Part shown: positions 46,106 through 58,200 of the stretch, one piece after another
Numbering within the stretch: the first letter of the stretch is position 1
How the letters are laid out: each line of letters opens with the position of its first letter
Assembly (NCBI GenBank): GCA_004352715.1
Contig: SCFE01000004.1
Span: 1,614,321-1,678,320 of the forward strand
DNA from: Hofstenia miamia
Taxonomy: Eukaryota; Xenacoelomorpha; Acoela
Reading direction: 5' to 3'
Length of the DNA stretch: 64,000 nt
The notes under the pieces: generated by a model
Databases searched by the model: none
The model's input: only the letters and a program-made list of their open reading frames with translations
Told to the model about the DNA's origin: nothing
Program-made: the position numbers and the translations under genes

Positions 46106-47691
46106 CGGCCCGATTCTCCTTATCTACATTTACTGTATTGTTGACGAATTTCGATAACTCCCTGAATAGTTGAGACATAGCTAAATGTTGCGCTGCGGTA
46201 ATGTAACAGAGAAATAACAGCATTGAAGTGGATTATTTTTATGATTTGAAAAGAGAAAGAGAGAGAGAGAATTCCTGAGTGAAAAATACGAAGAGAATGG
46301 GTTGGAATCCTAGCAACTCTTTTAGTACACTGTATGTTTTTTAGAGTTATTACATTTCATTCACAAATTTGTTGTCGTTGAAGGATAGATTTGCAAAATT
46401 TGTTACTAAATATTTTGTTGGTCAATCCATGCTCCCAACACCTCTATGCTATCATCATTAGAATTTACTTTCTCTTTTAAAAACTGGAATTTTTAAACTA
46501 ATTTTTCCATTTTTAGTTTCATTAATTCAATTCATTTGTAGAAGATGAATTGCTAGAGATTACATATACATGTAAATAAAGTAATTGATCCTTTAGCTTT
46601 GCGCTGCTAACGCTTAAGCTATATATCGCTAGTTGTAAACTTTGTTTACTGACAAGCCTGCAGCATGATCATTGTTTTGATTTGTAATCGCAACAAAATG
46701 TATGGAGACAAGTACCACGAAAATCTATAAAATGACTTTGGAGCATTCTGCTGAAAGTAAATGTTGTTGACAAACAAGCATATTTTCATGAAATTAATCA
46801 GATTATTTTTTAGCATTGAAATTTTTTAAGCAGAAAATCGTAAATTAATACCACCTACTCAAATGCACTTTGCAAAAATGGTTTGTTCTGACAACCGATT
46901 TCATTGGTCAAAATGCTTGAAAAAAATTTAATCATGTTAAAAATAAATTACTGTGTTAGAAATTGCTACGTAGAGATTTTGTAGAATGCGCATAATGTAT
47001 TGCAAGCATTTCTGTGCTCAAGCTGTTCTACCTCAACAATTTTTGCTTATATCAATTGTGATTGATTGAAATAGTTTTATGCTCTTGAAGACCATTGCAA
47101 GATCGATTGGAAAATGATCGATTAGCAAAATCTTATTTTCTATATTTCTGATAAGTAGTAGTAATTAAATTGAGTTAAACGTAACATTTTATTGCTATGC
47201 GCGTACATTCTAGTATTAATTCATTTGAGTGTGGGGTTTGGGATAGCCCAGAATTCAATTTTGATACAAAGATTACAGTGTTGTTAGTGATCTGGATTTT
47301 ATGCCCATATTCATGGATAATGCATTTCTCATTTCGACAGTTCTAGGAACTCATAAAATTGCACATCTTAAACCATAATCACGAAATCGACTTTGCCAAT
47401 AAATTTAAATTTTTTTGCCATAACAAGACCATACTTTCACATGAACAAATATAAGCAAAGTTAAAAGAAAAGAACATTAATTTTCAAGGATAGAGTAAAT
47501 ATTTTTGAAAAAGTAATGAAATTCCTATATTGCATATATCATAGTTTCAATTCACTTAACGTTTGATCGATTTTTAAAAGAATGTTTACAGTAACAACAC
47601 ATTTTCAAATACGCCACCTTGGGCGTTTTTCAAAAAAACATTTGACATTTAAGGTGTAATATTCAAAAAAGAAGAAAGGGATTTTTTTCAA

Positions 47692-47976
47692 ATGAACTTT
47701 CCAAATTTCCAATCATGTACAATACGGGAAGCTCGAAGCAATTTTAAAATTAATGCTGTGTTTCGATTGGCTGATACCGGAAGCCATTTATGTTTTGAGG
47801 AAATATACTTTCAAATTACTAATAAGGTATATTGCGCGACAATCGACGGTTTTGTTTTTCCTCTTTCACGAGAATTATTCTGGTACGTCATTTTCCTCAG
47901 TATATTATATTTTAATATGCTAGTTGCGGGAAGCATTTTTTCTATTAGCAAACACCAACGGGACACTTATGGCAAC
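47692..47976 (+). CDS. Candidate first exon of an unknown gene (weak)
   Basis: An ATG-initiated frame of 95 codons ends exactly on a codon boundary at AAC|GTAAGT, a consensus-like splice donor. The product has a hydrophobic stretch LFWYVIFLSILYFNMLVAGS that could span a membrane. Composition is less AT-biased in codon use than neighbouring frames, but I recognise no family. No matching acceptor exon was identified, and chance is quite possible. Confidence 0.15.
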
Positions 47977-48523
47977 GTAAGTTTAAAAGCATTTATATTT
48001 TTAAAAACCCTGAATATGCAAAAGTGTGAATTTACTATTTCCTAATATGTTATTTCTTATAATTAAATGAAATTCAAATATATTTGTTATTCATAAAATA
48101 TATACTCAATTTCTTTTAATATTATCTTTTTTATATGTTTGATGCTAGAGTTAAGGTAATACATACTTAATATATATATATATATTTCAAAGCTAATTAA
48201 CGAAAAGTTCTCTAAGCAAAAATTATGCAATTTCTTATGTTCATTATCTATAAAATTTCTAATCATTTTAAGATGAGAAACTCGAGGTGATCTTCTTTTC
48301 CCCAAACTTGAGAAACCATTTAATTTGATTTTTAACAGAGAAAATTAATGCAGACCTAATATGGTTTCTAAGAGGATTAGTATAAGATTTCTGTTTAATC
48401 TAGTTTTGTTTTTGATGTAGCTAAGGCTTCAAATCGAAAAGTTAATTAGAAGCTCTGAATTTGATACGATGCAAGGTCATCTAAATCACGATAAACATTT
48501 TAATTTAAATGCGGGAATTCATT

Positions 48524-48571
48524 AAATATTCATAATGCCAAATATTCGTAATGCCAAATATTCATAATACC
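48524..48571. repeat. 16-bp tandem repeat, three units
   Basis: AAATATTCATAATGCC, AAATATTCGTAATGCC and AAATATTCATAATACC follow one another without spacing. Confidence 0.9.
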
Positions 48572-51385
48572 AGCATGTAGCGGCCATTCGGAAAGGTTTG
48601 GCCTTGGTAGCTGTAATCATTCCCACTCGCAGCTGCGCACTTCAAAGTGGTATTTAAGATGACCTTGCGGAGTTATGAAAGCTTTTCTTGCAGAAAACAA
48701 CGGAAATAGTTATGCGCTTTTAACAGACGAAGAAGTAATCAGTCAACGCATTTTACAAGAACGTTCTTATATTACTCTATTCTAAAATTCTACCAGAATA
48801 CTATAAAAAACTTCTATTATTTGAATAGTAATAAGGTTGACACTGAATCCTTCATCTAACCGCAAAATCTTATAATTTTATGCGCACTTCAAATATTGAG
48901 GTTTTAGAAATAATTGTCCTAATAACTAAAACTCAATTTAACCATTTTCTTTTGTAATTAATATTATATTATTATAGTTTTACTCAAAATCAGATTTATT
49001 GCTTTTGTTGGTTTCATGCCAAAATGTTGAAATTATCAGGTGGACATTAAAGCAACGCACCGCCTGCTCGTATCACACCCTTGCATTGAAAACAATTTAT
49101 GCAATTCTTTTGATTATCTTCCCAAATTAAGCAAAACAATCAAAAAAGAAACACTGCGCTATTTATTCTGCTTTCTTTTCACACATATTTATAATAGCCA
49201 GGAATTTTCCGGCATTTCAGGTTCTTATTTTGTTCTAATAATGATTGTGTTTAATGAAAAATAATAATGAATGGTCGAATATTTTTAATTCTCTTTTGTT
49301 TAGCACATTGCTTCTGAAATTAGCTGCCTGTGGAAGACTGGTGATTTTGTTGTTATTAACAACAATTTCCCAGGCTTCTCTCAATTACAAGTTATCTACA
49401 AAGAGGGAGTATAGTTTTCATATTTTAATCTTTAGATTCTTCACTCTTAATATTGTTATTGGACATAAACTTTAGTATACCAGGTAGCACATTCAGTTTT
49501 CACTAACTTAGAAGTCCAATAAATATTGATACATCAATTTGCAATATAGATTATAGCATATCAATTTGTCAAATCTATTTAGTTAATGCACGGTTTTTGC
49601 AATCTGCCTTCCTTTTATTCTTACTAATGGATTTGAGAATTTCTAATGTTATTTTGAATACTATTCAGCAAAACAACTGTTACATATTTTGCATAATGTA
49701 CAGGTGAATTTTCAACATTCACAGTTTCAATTGGGTGGCCAATATTATTTCTAGTCTACTATAACATTTTACAATCATGGCTCCTAGATTGCCATAATTT
49801 AAACATTTGTAGAATGTAGCAGTTGCGCAAGAGACAAATTCCTGATAACCTAAAAATTTTAGTTGTTTTATCAACATTGCCGACCAGAGCTGTCAAATTT
49901 GTTTGAATTTCAGAGAGCCGGTTGCAAGCGGGTCTAAACTCAAATATTTACTGGTATATACAGATCTTAGTTTAATAAAATATCTACCTAATTATACACG
50001 ACGAACAGTAAGCTAGCTTCCAGGATTGGTTAGTAATTTTATATTTCTTTCTCACGTTCAGACATATGCAATGACAGTCAATATCTTGTTATATATATTG
50101 CATGGCATGTGTGCATCATTCTTAAGATGCCAAGACGTCTTTGAAAACCATGTCTCTGAAAATGGATGCTGGGAGTTTGCTCGGAATTTATATCTGAATA
50201 TTATTTACTCAAATCTAGAATATAGTATTATGTATATATATATATATAATCTATCGAGGAGTCATCTTCGTTCTAGCCAATTGACAATCATCAGAAAATG
50301 ATTATTGTTCATTTCAAATCTAGGAGCCAATTCAGTTAACAAAATATTTTGATAATTTGCTCTAATTACAATCATAGACGTTGATATAGAAAGTATAAAG
50401 TAAGTCTTTTTTGCTATTGAAGTTTAGAAGAGTTAGAGTCGTATTAAGATTTTGCAAACTTACTACAATCTGGTCCGAGCACATGAAGTTGATTGGATTA
50501 TGGTAAGAAAATCAATATCCATCTTCATCCTTAATATTAATCCAAGGTCTTAAAATGAAACAGAATGAAATCATAGATCTATGTATTTACTTCTAGATAG
50601 ATTTTAAAGTACAAGATGGTTCTACTTGCAATTCCGATTTAACTCAGATTTAGCATTTAGTCAATGCATTCACATTAGAGTATAAGTAATCTTGTATCAT
50701 ACTTATTTCAGGTATTGATAATTGTTATTACTAAAAAAGAAACTGTTAAAATGCAGAGTTGAGCCAATCCATTTCAATATAATACGCTAATAAAATAAGT
50801 TCATTGATTTTGTAACATTGAATGAAACGATAAACGCTGTTTGGTTTGCATTAAATCTGAGAAAACATTTGCGTCATGATTGGATCATTATACAAATGTA
50901 AGAAATGTATTTGCTTTCAGATACATTAGAAACGCCATTGATGTTAAAATCCAATTAAGTACTGGATGAATAAAACATTTTTGTGATTTTAGAAGCGTTT
51001 GATCATTTACATGGCATGAATCAGCTAAACGAATATCCAGGCGAAATCTAAATACATTAGCAAGGCAGGCTTTCATCGAATTATTTGAAAATCAATTCAT
51101 TTTAATTGTAAAGGAAGATCAGAATCATATTGGATTAGGTTTTCTAATTAGAAATGCTGTGTAACTACCATGATGTTAATGCAATTCGCAAAACCCTTGT
51201 TGGGAACTATAATAACCCTCTTTTCGAATAACTTAGGCCCGCCCTACATCCCTTCCATCACGATTGATAATGTTTCAACAATTTGATTTTAGTAAACTAT
51301 TGATTTTCATCAATGCATTCACCAAACCCACTAGTTCATGATGATAAAAATACTTAGTAATCGTTTTAACCGTTCTAACTATATG

Positions 51386-51389
<4 letters not shown>

Positions 51390-51444
<55 letters not shown>
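51390..51444. repeat. (TA)n microsatellite
   Basis: About 27 uninterrupted TA units. Confidence 0.95.
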
Positions 51445-51446
<2 letters not shown>

Positions 51447-53674
51447 AATTTAGTTTTTGAATGCATCGTGATCCCATGTCTATCCAGAATGCGTTTATAT
51501 GGTTAGTGATCTGCAAATCGAAATATGCACTTGAATCATGTAGTAATATTCAATGTCCTACAGGAATCTATTAATTAATGCCACGTCATCAACCTTCATA
51601 GGTTGTAAACGTAAAATACATGCACAACAATTACGTCACTAATTAACTTGCTGCAAATTATAAATTGGCAGGTACTTTAAGTGTAGCCAAAAAATGGTTA
51701 ATTAAGATACTTTCTGTGTCAAAACGACTTTAAGCGGAGTCTAGTACTGATAGGTAATACTTACCATTGCCAAGGATTGTTGTTGACGTATGCCAATTTT
51801 TTGACAGTTAAAAGACTTATATAAAACATATTAATGATGTCATATTCCATAATTAAATGAAAATTCATCACTACCATCACCAGAAAAATTATATCTAAGT
51901 GTAGCGCAAAATTAGGGCATGTAGGATATTGGCGATTCATATTTATAATCCAGATATTTGAAAGGATGGTAAACGCAAACATGTTCAATCAACGGGTCTG
52001 TTTTTAAATTTAAATGACGAGAGTTTATTCTCCCTTTTTGAATTCTGTATTGGATTTTACTCAGTTTAGTTTAAGAAACGATAAATTTATAGTAAGGTGA
52101 GTTGGTAATTTTCAATACATTGTTGAAGTTAGAAAATGTACCAATGTATATTTCTACAAATATTGCTTGATATGCGTGGCGAAGGAGTTTTCATCGAGAA
52201 ATGTCACCAACAAATAGATTCAAGTTTGCTGTTTTTCTGTTTAATTTCAAATGTGTGACTACGGGTTTGTTCTTATATTACATGTTTCACTACCTCGCAA
52301 GTTACTAAGACAGTGCATTTATTTCACCATTCTCAAAAAATAGCTTTTTATTAATGTTCGTATCAGATGTTAGTTCTTCCCAGGGACTTAAAGTAGAAAG
52401 AAGTTCAAAAACAGCTTATATAAAATTGTCACCGCAAAACCCAACAAATTTAAGATTTATAGTTTAATAATTTCAATATTAGTTCTCTGCCAGGCCACTC
52501 GAATACCAAACCTTATTTCTTTGCATTTTCCGTTGATGATTGCTTAAGCAGTTTTACTTGAAAACCAAAGAATCCGATTTCGAGGCAAATGTTTCCACAT
52601 GTAGATTTTTCTTTAATCTAAATTTCAATCTATTCAATTCCAGTATTCAAAATAGTCTATGATTCATTATCATTTTTGGATGAACACGTTAATACTAGCA
52701 GAAAGTACCTTTTCAATATAATATAGGAAATTCCAAAACATATCACATTAATGTAGACGTTACAATTCTATTCAATTACACTTGTTACTTGTGTAAATCT
52801 TGAACAGAAATACAATTTTGCTCCGAGCAAGAATATTATTTGCATTTACACTAGCAAAAGGTTTTTTATTTCATAAGGTAACCAATATTTGTATAATATA
52901 AAAGATATTCTTAGGTTATTTTTTCTAATGACAAATCCCCTATCTTCAGTTAAAATCTTCTGCAATTGTGAATTTATAGCATCAGTTTTCGATTTATTAC
53001 AATTATTCAAAAGTTCAAATTATTGGCACGTGCGTCGCAGGGCAGTTCGGCCCGTGCCTTTCTGTACAATTACTACAAATATTATGGAGATTTGCTTGTT
53101 TGCAATATCTCTGTATGGCCTTAAATTGACAGGATATTAATATTTGTTGGTCACTTGTAGTATTACGATGGATATAATTCAGCTAAAGCATTTAGAACAA
53201 TTCTGAAGCACCCAAAAAAATTATCAAATGTAATATAACTACAAAGGGACTAACAATTGTGGAAATTTAGGTAATTTGAAAATTGCTATCAATGTATGCG
53301 TACAATGTACATGGAATTGGATTGATTGAATTCACCTGTAAAAAGCCTAAGGTCTAAAATCAGGAGAAAACAATAACCTATTGTAAAATTGATAAGTATG
53401 AATATTCCTTGAATTTTCTAACATAAGCAGCATCTTATTTTTCAAATATCTTGTAGAAAATTATATATTTTTGCAATCATTATTATTATTGTTAGTATGA
53501 TTATTATCACTGTTATCCCTTACCTTCTCAAAAGTTGAATTTGGTGTACAAGCCGGCCCTATTAACCCTCGGATTTTGCCTTGAGATTTCAGCTGCTTTT
53601 TATTTCTTAGTAGTTTTTTCCGAACTGCCAGCATCTTCCCTTTTTAAGTTAACTTTTGTGCCTCTAACTACTAT

Positions 53675-53813
53675 TTAGACTACTTCAATTTTTTCAACTT
53701 CCACAGTATCTCTAATTCTTCTGCCAATTTTTTACACGTGTCATGTCCATCTTATCTTTCTCTTTGCCTTCTACATTTTTGTCTTATGGGACCGCTATGT
53801 CTATCACTGTATA
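53675..53813 (-). pseudogene. RLE retrotransposon endonuclease fragment, old copy
   Basis: On the plus strand, TTCAACTTCCACAG, TCTTCTGCCAA, TCTTTGCCTTCTACATTTTT and CCGCTATGTCTATCACTGT follow the same order as copy B (11220-11340). They encode, on the minus strand, the VIDIAVP, LAEE and LWKL parts of the endonuclease region with many changes. It is more diverged than copies B-D. Copy C lies next to it after a short ATT run. Confidence 0.65.
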
Positions 53814-53829
53814 CATTATTATTATTATT

Positions 53830-54081
53830 TCATTTCTTCTCACAGCTTCATGCTGGGATCCCTCTCAGCTCGGGAAACTCACCAGTTCCCAGGGAGTTTG
53901 AGAGCTTTCCTCAGGACTCTAGCTGTTCCTAACAATGCTGCCTTCTGGGCTACTGCTCCTCCCCACTTTGGTACTCCCAACTCCTCCAAGTATTTCTTAT
54001 GCTTCTTACTTACTGCTCCTAGTGCTCCTACAACTGCTGGGACTACTTCAACTTTCTTTAACTTCCACAGCCTTTCTATAT
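53830..54081 (-). mobile_element. RLE retrotransposon copy C, 3' end (gap inside)
   Basis: The 3' UTR (CAGCATGAAGCTGTGAGAAG) and the C-terminus of the endonuclease ORF match copy B. The minus strand reads SKKHKKYLEELGVPKWGGAV and LGALxxV-like text. ATT repeats lie at its 3' border (53815-53829) and beyond the gap (54557-54617). The part from 53917 to 54079 is identical to copy D (56856-57018). The N-run begins at 54082. Confidence 0.8.
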
Positions 54082-54556
54082 NNNNNNNNNNNNNNNNNNN
54101 NNNNNNNNNNNNNNNNNNNNNNNNNNNNNNNNNNNNNNNNNNNNNNNNNNNNNNNNNNNNNNNNNNNNNNNNNNNNNNNNNNNNNNNNNNNNNNNNNNNN
54201 NNNNNNNNNNNNNNNNNNNNNNNNNNNNNNNNNNNNNNNNNNNNNNNNNNNNNNNNNNNNNNNNNNNNNNNNNNNNNNNNNNNNNNNNNNNNNNNNNNNN
54301 NNNNNNNNNNNNNNNNNNNNNNNNNNNNNNNNNNNNNNNNNNNNNNNNNNNNNNNNNNNNNNNNNNNNNNNNNNNNNNNNNNNNNNNNNNNNNNNNNNNN
54401 NNNNNNNNNNNNNNNNNNNNNNNNNNNNNNNNNNNNNNNNNNNNNNNNNNNNNNNNNNNNNNNNNNNNNNNNNNNNNNNNNNNNNNNNNNNNNNNNNNNN
54501 NNNNNNNNNNNNNNNNNNNNNNNNNNNNNNNNNNNNNNNNNNNNNNNNNNNNNNNN
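54082..54556. other. Assembly gap inside copy C
   Basis: 475 N between the endonuclease coding part and a (TTA)n tract. Confidence 0.95.

Positions 54557-54617
<61 letters not shown>
54557..54617. repeat. (TTA)n microsatellite beside copy C
   Basis: About 20 perfect units. Confidence 0.95.
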
Positions 54618-54619
<2 letters not shown>

Positions 54620-56854
54620 TGTAATCGTTATTTCCATAATGTGCACATTTGCAAGAAAGGAAACACATTCAACGCTATAGCAACAAGAAATCTGCTCCCA
54701 GACGACATCATGTTAATTCACTTAGTGAGGTTGCATAGACATTTTAACAAAATTTCAACTAAAGCATACTTCTTAGAAAATGTTATTGCTAGCAATATAC
54801 CTACAAAATGTTTGTCTATGAATTAAAAATGCTTATATACTAAATCACCTTTACAACTTTTATAGAATTCAATCTATAAAAAAGGTAGCAAAGATGATCT
54901 ATATTTGTTCCAGGAAATTTATTTTTTATTACGTAATAGCATTAAGTTTATAATTGTACTTCCTATTCAGGTGCTTTCAATTTTAAAAGTATATTGCAAC
55001 ATGGACCATATTGTGTCCACATAAGAAATGCATCCATTATTCTAAGTAAGCCCTCCTATTTATTGTAGTCATAAAGATTGAAAATTAAATGTTAATGATA
55101 TTCTACGAAGGGAATATGTAAAATTTCAATAAAGTCATAAATCATTTACAAAAGAAATAACTTGAGTTCTCTCTAGAGGTGAATGTTAGATGCTCTTCTG
55201 ATTGGTTAACTGCTGAAATGTTCACATATTTTGAAATTTTTTATAGAAATCCAGAAGTTTTCCAAGACCAGTTGACCTTATCAAAGTCACCTATTGAACT
55301 CTCTGAGCAAAAATGCCTCAAATATAATATGATTGGTCAAAAATTTATCATTCTAGAACCATCTTATCTTATTAAATGCTGGCGTGTAAATTACATTAGC
55401 TAAGACTTTAGCCTTAAACGAATCAATGAAATTCCTCTTCAATTAAAGATTGAATTACTAATCCAATAAAATTTAACTCAGTGTTCTATATTTTCTGAAT
55501 AGAATTGAAGTATTCAGATCTTATTAATCACTAAGGTCTGTTAAGAAACATTCTAATATCTATTATGAACTTTCTTCAGTTGTGATGGAATATTTCACTG
55601 TTCCAACGAGCAAATTTAAAATATATTAGGTTCCTATTTGATAGTCCAACTTTTGAGTGTTCACATAACATGCATCAAAAGTATAAGCATGATACTGCTC
55701 TACCCAGGTGCTAAGAAAGTACTTTTCTTAGTATTAATGACATCAATAAGTAGTAACTTAGTATCATTCGTATTAAATCGTAATAATGACGTTATTGAAA
55801 CTATTACGATTATAAAGAAACGTAATACGTTTTAATACAGTTATTACAATAACATTTTTTTAAAAAAACAACTGTAAAATATAAAAATATTTAGCTAAAT
55901 TAGTAATTAGTGTCAATGGAATTAAATTACTACTAGTTGGAAACACTACAACAGATCACATTTGTGATAGTGACACCTATATTCATTTTTTGATAGATTT
56001 TAGGTAATCGCTGAGTCAGAATTAGAGTCCTCTTTCCAAAAGGAACCCTAACAGACCTTGAAACGATGTAACAATGTGTAGAAAACAAAATTTTTGTAAA
56101 CTGACATTCTCCTAAAATTATATGAATAGCATGTTTTAATTTTATTAATAGATGGAAATAATATTTTACCGTTATCTTGCTAAATCGATATTTTCTTCTC
56201 TCAGAAAAGAGTAATTAATAAAATTAAAAATAGCGGAATAATTTAATGCAAGGCGTCACGTAGTCCTTATTTGAACATGTAGGCGTCAACAATTGACAAT
56301 CGGCAGCATTGCAAAAACTTTGTTGTATTCAAATGGGAATTTTAGAAAAGTTAATAACTGTCTGAAAAGTTTTAAATGACAGTATCATTGATGGTGTAAA
56401 GCGGAATTCGTTGAATAGAATCAAAACCTTTACTGTAATTAGTTGCAGATGCTCTTGTGTACAGAATTTACTATGCAGAATATGCTACAGGACTACTTTT
56501 AACTCAGCTGTATTTATTTTTATGGACATTAGGCCTTGAAATCATTAATCGGAAATAAATTAACCAAAATTGAGACTTAAGCGTTGATTACATAAATTTG
56601 CTTAGATTAAGAAAACTAATTCATACCAAACAACCTCATGTCAAGCATGATCGTCAATTGCCTTTTTATTTTATAATAATCCAATTTTCCTTGTAAAAGT
56701 AGAATGTCATTAAAGTGAAAGTGGTTTCATTTATTTAGAATATTTGAGTATTTACACTTACATTAATGTACTGGTCTAGTGGTATTGCAAGGGGCTTGGG
56801 ATGCTGCAACATTTTCAAAATATGTAAACATTGATTAATAAATAAGTAAATTAA
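54618..56854. other. AT-rich spacer
   Basis: No recognised element or gene. Ends at a single N at 56855. Confidence 0.4.
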
Positions 56855-56855
56855 N

Positions 56856-57425
56856 CTCTAGCTGTTCCTAACAATGCTGCCTTCTGGGCTACTGCTCCTC
56901 CCCACTTTGGTACTCCCAACTCCTCCAAGTATTTCTTATGCTTCTTACTTACTGCTCCTAGTGCTCCTACAACTGCTGGGACTACTTCAACTTTCTTTAA
57001 CTTCCACAGCCTTTCTATCTCCTCTGCCAACTCCCTGTACTTGTCTATTTTCTCCTTCTCCTTGCTTTTTAAGTTTCTGTCCTTTGGTACTGCTATGTCT
57101 ATCACTGTTCCCAATCTTTATTCTTTGTCTACCACTACTATGTCTGGTCTTTATGCTTCTATTACGTTGCTCGTCTGTATGTTGAAGTCCCACAGTGTCT
57201 TTACCTTCTCATTCTCAATGACGTTCTGTGGCTTGTGCTCGTACCAATTTTCTTCTGCTTCTAACTCATGCTGCCTGCTCAAGCTCCAATGTACCATTCT
57301 GTCCACCTTGTCATGCCTGAACTTATATTCATTCGGTGCCAACTTCTCACACCCTGCTATCAGATGATCTACTTTCTCCGCCTCTTTCTCACATAGCCTA
57401 CACTTATCACTTACTTCTACTCTTA
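56856..57425 (-). pseudogene. RLE retrotransposon copy D: zinc knuckle plus endonuclease
   Basis: One minus-strand frame runs through the copy with only two in-frame TAA stops. It starts KCRLCEKEAEKVDHLIAGCE, a full C-x2-C-x8-H-x4-C zinc knuckle. KFRHDKVDRMVHWSLSRQHE and ENWYEHKPQNVIENEKVKTL follow, then NVIEA, stop, RPDIVVVDKE, stop, RLGTVIDIAVPKDRN, and KYLEELGVPKWGGAVAQKAA. The RPD and VIDIAV strands of the restriction-like endonuclease are kept. Compared with copy B, stops replace an Arg and a Lys codon. The 3' end is cut by a single N at 56855; the 5' side meets ATT repeats, so this is a 5'-truncated insertion. Confidence 0.8.
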
Positions 57426-57432
57426 GATTATT

Positions 57433-57436
<4 letters not shown>

Positions 57437-57479
<43 letters not shown>
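57437..57479. repeat. (ATT)n microsatellite beside copy D
   Basis: About 13 units, running into an 18-N gap (57480-57497). Confidence 0.95.
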
Positions 57480-57597
57480 NNNNNNNNNNNNNNNNNNCTT
57501 TATAGTTTATCCAGTGCGGTGGAGATTCTCTCGTATGTAGGATATTGATTCTCGGCCATATTAATTCATATATAAAATTGCCGCTGCATGGAATGTA

Positions 57598-58198
57598 TTG
57601 GGTTGTTCGGAAAGTTCACGCCGTTTGTATGTATGTGACTCATGCTTATATTATTTTATTTAATATTGGCCTCAACCAATCAAATTATGTGTGCATGTTG
57701 TAATAAAATTATTGTAACCGCGTTTCAGTCTTGTAACTTTAACATATTAAAAATTTAAAATCTACTGCGATGGACCTATCAAAGCTCTATCTGCGCTGTT
57801 GTATGCTCTACGACTTCAAAAGCGGACTGAATGCCACAGAATCAGCTCAACGCATCAATGAAGCATTTGGTGAGGACACTGTTGCTGCTCGCACAGTGAG
57901 AGAATGGTTTTCCCGCTTTCTCACTGCCGACACCAATCTCGAAGATAAGCCTTGGTCAGGTCGTCCATCTGATTTCGATAATGATCGCCTCAGACAGCTG
58001 GAATGGGATCATACGTCTGCCTGAAAAATGGCAAAAAGTTATCGACTGTGACGGCCATTATTTCGACTGAATATATTCTCTGTAGTTATTTGTTTACTTA
58101 ATATAAATACCGGTATAAAGTTACAAACTTTATTAATTGAATAAAACTTTTCGACTAAATATATTTTTCTTACGTCGCGAACTTTCCGAACAACCGAA
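57598..58198 (+). mobile_element. Internally deleted mariner element, 601 bp
   Basis: The left end TTGGGTTGTTCGGAAAGTTC (57598-57617) and the inverted right end TTCGGTTGTTCGGAAAGTTC (58179-58198) differ at one position. TA flanks both sides (57596-57597 and 58199-58200), the mariner target duplication. Intact relatives are about 1.3 kb, so roughly half is missing, all from within the transposase. With intact ends it could still be moved by a transposase supplied in trans. Confidence 0.92.
57770..58070 (+). pseudogene. mariner transposase, N- and C-termini fused by deletion
   Basis: The start MDLSKLYLRCCMLYDFKSG leads into two helix-turn-helix segments (NATESAQRINEAFGEDTVAA and RTVREWFSRF), then the linker SGRPSDFDNDRLRQL, which is usually followed by the catalytic domain. 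Here the DNA jumps to sequence that, in another frame, encodes RLPEKWQKVIDCDGHYFD and a stop at 58068-58070. That is the normal mariner C-terminus. The three catalytic acids (DD34D) are all in the deleted part. The read-through frame stops at 58022-58024 after 84 codons. The DNA-binding half is intact as an open frame, so a short end-binding peptide is possible if expressed. Confidence 0.88.
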
Positions 58199-58200
58199 TA

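Larger units (their letters stand above)
46102..53674. other. AT-rich spacer
   Basis: No recognised element. It holds (GA)n at about 46252-46270, a 16-bp tandem repeat at 48524, (TA)n runs at about 48173, 50230 and 51390-51444, and a small GGCACG...CGTGCC hairpin at about 53025-53058. Confidence 0.4.

Noticed and set aside
50026-50301. Third copy of the 5855/7195 inverted repeat
   Set aside because: Only about 25 bases (AAAATGGATGCTGG region) look alike.
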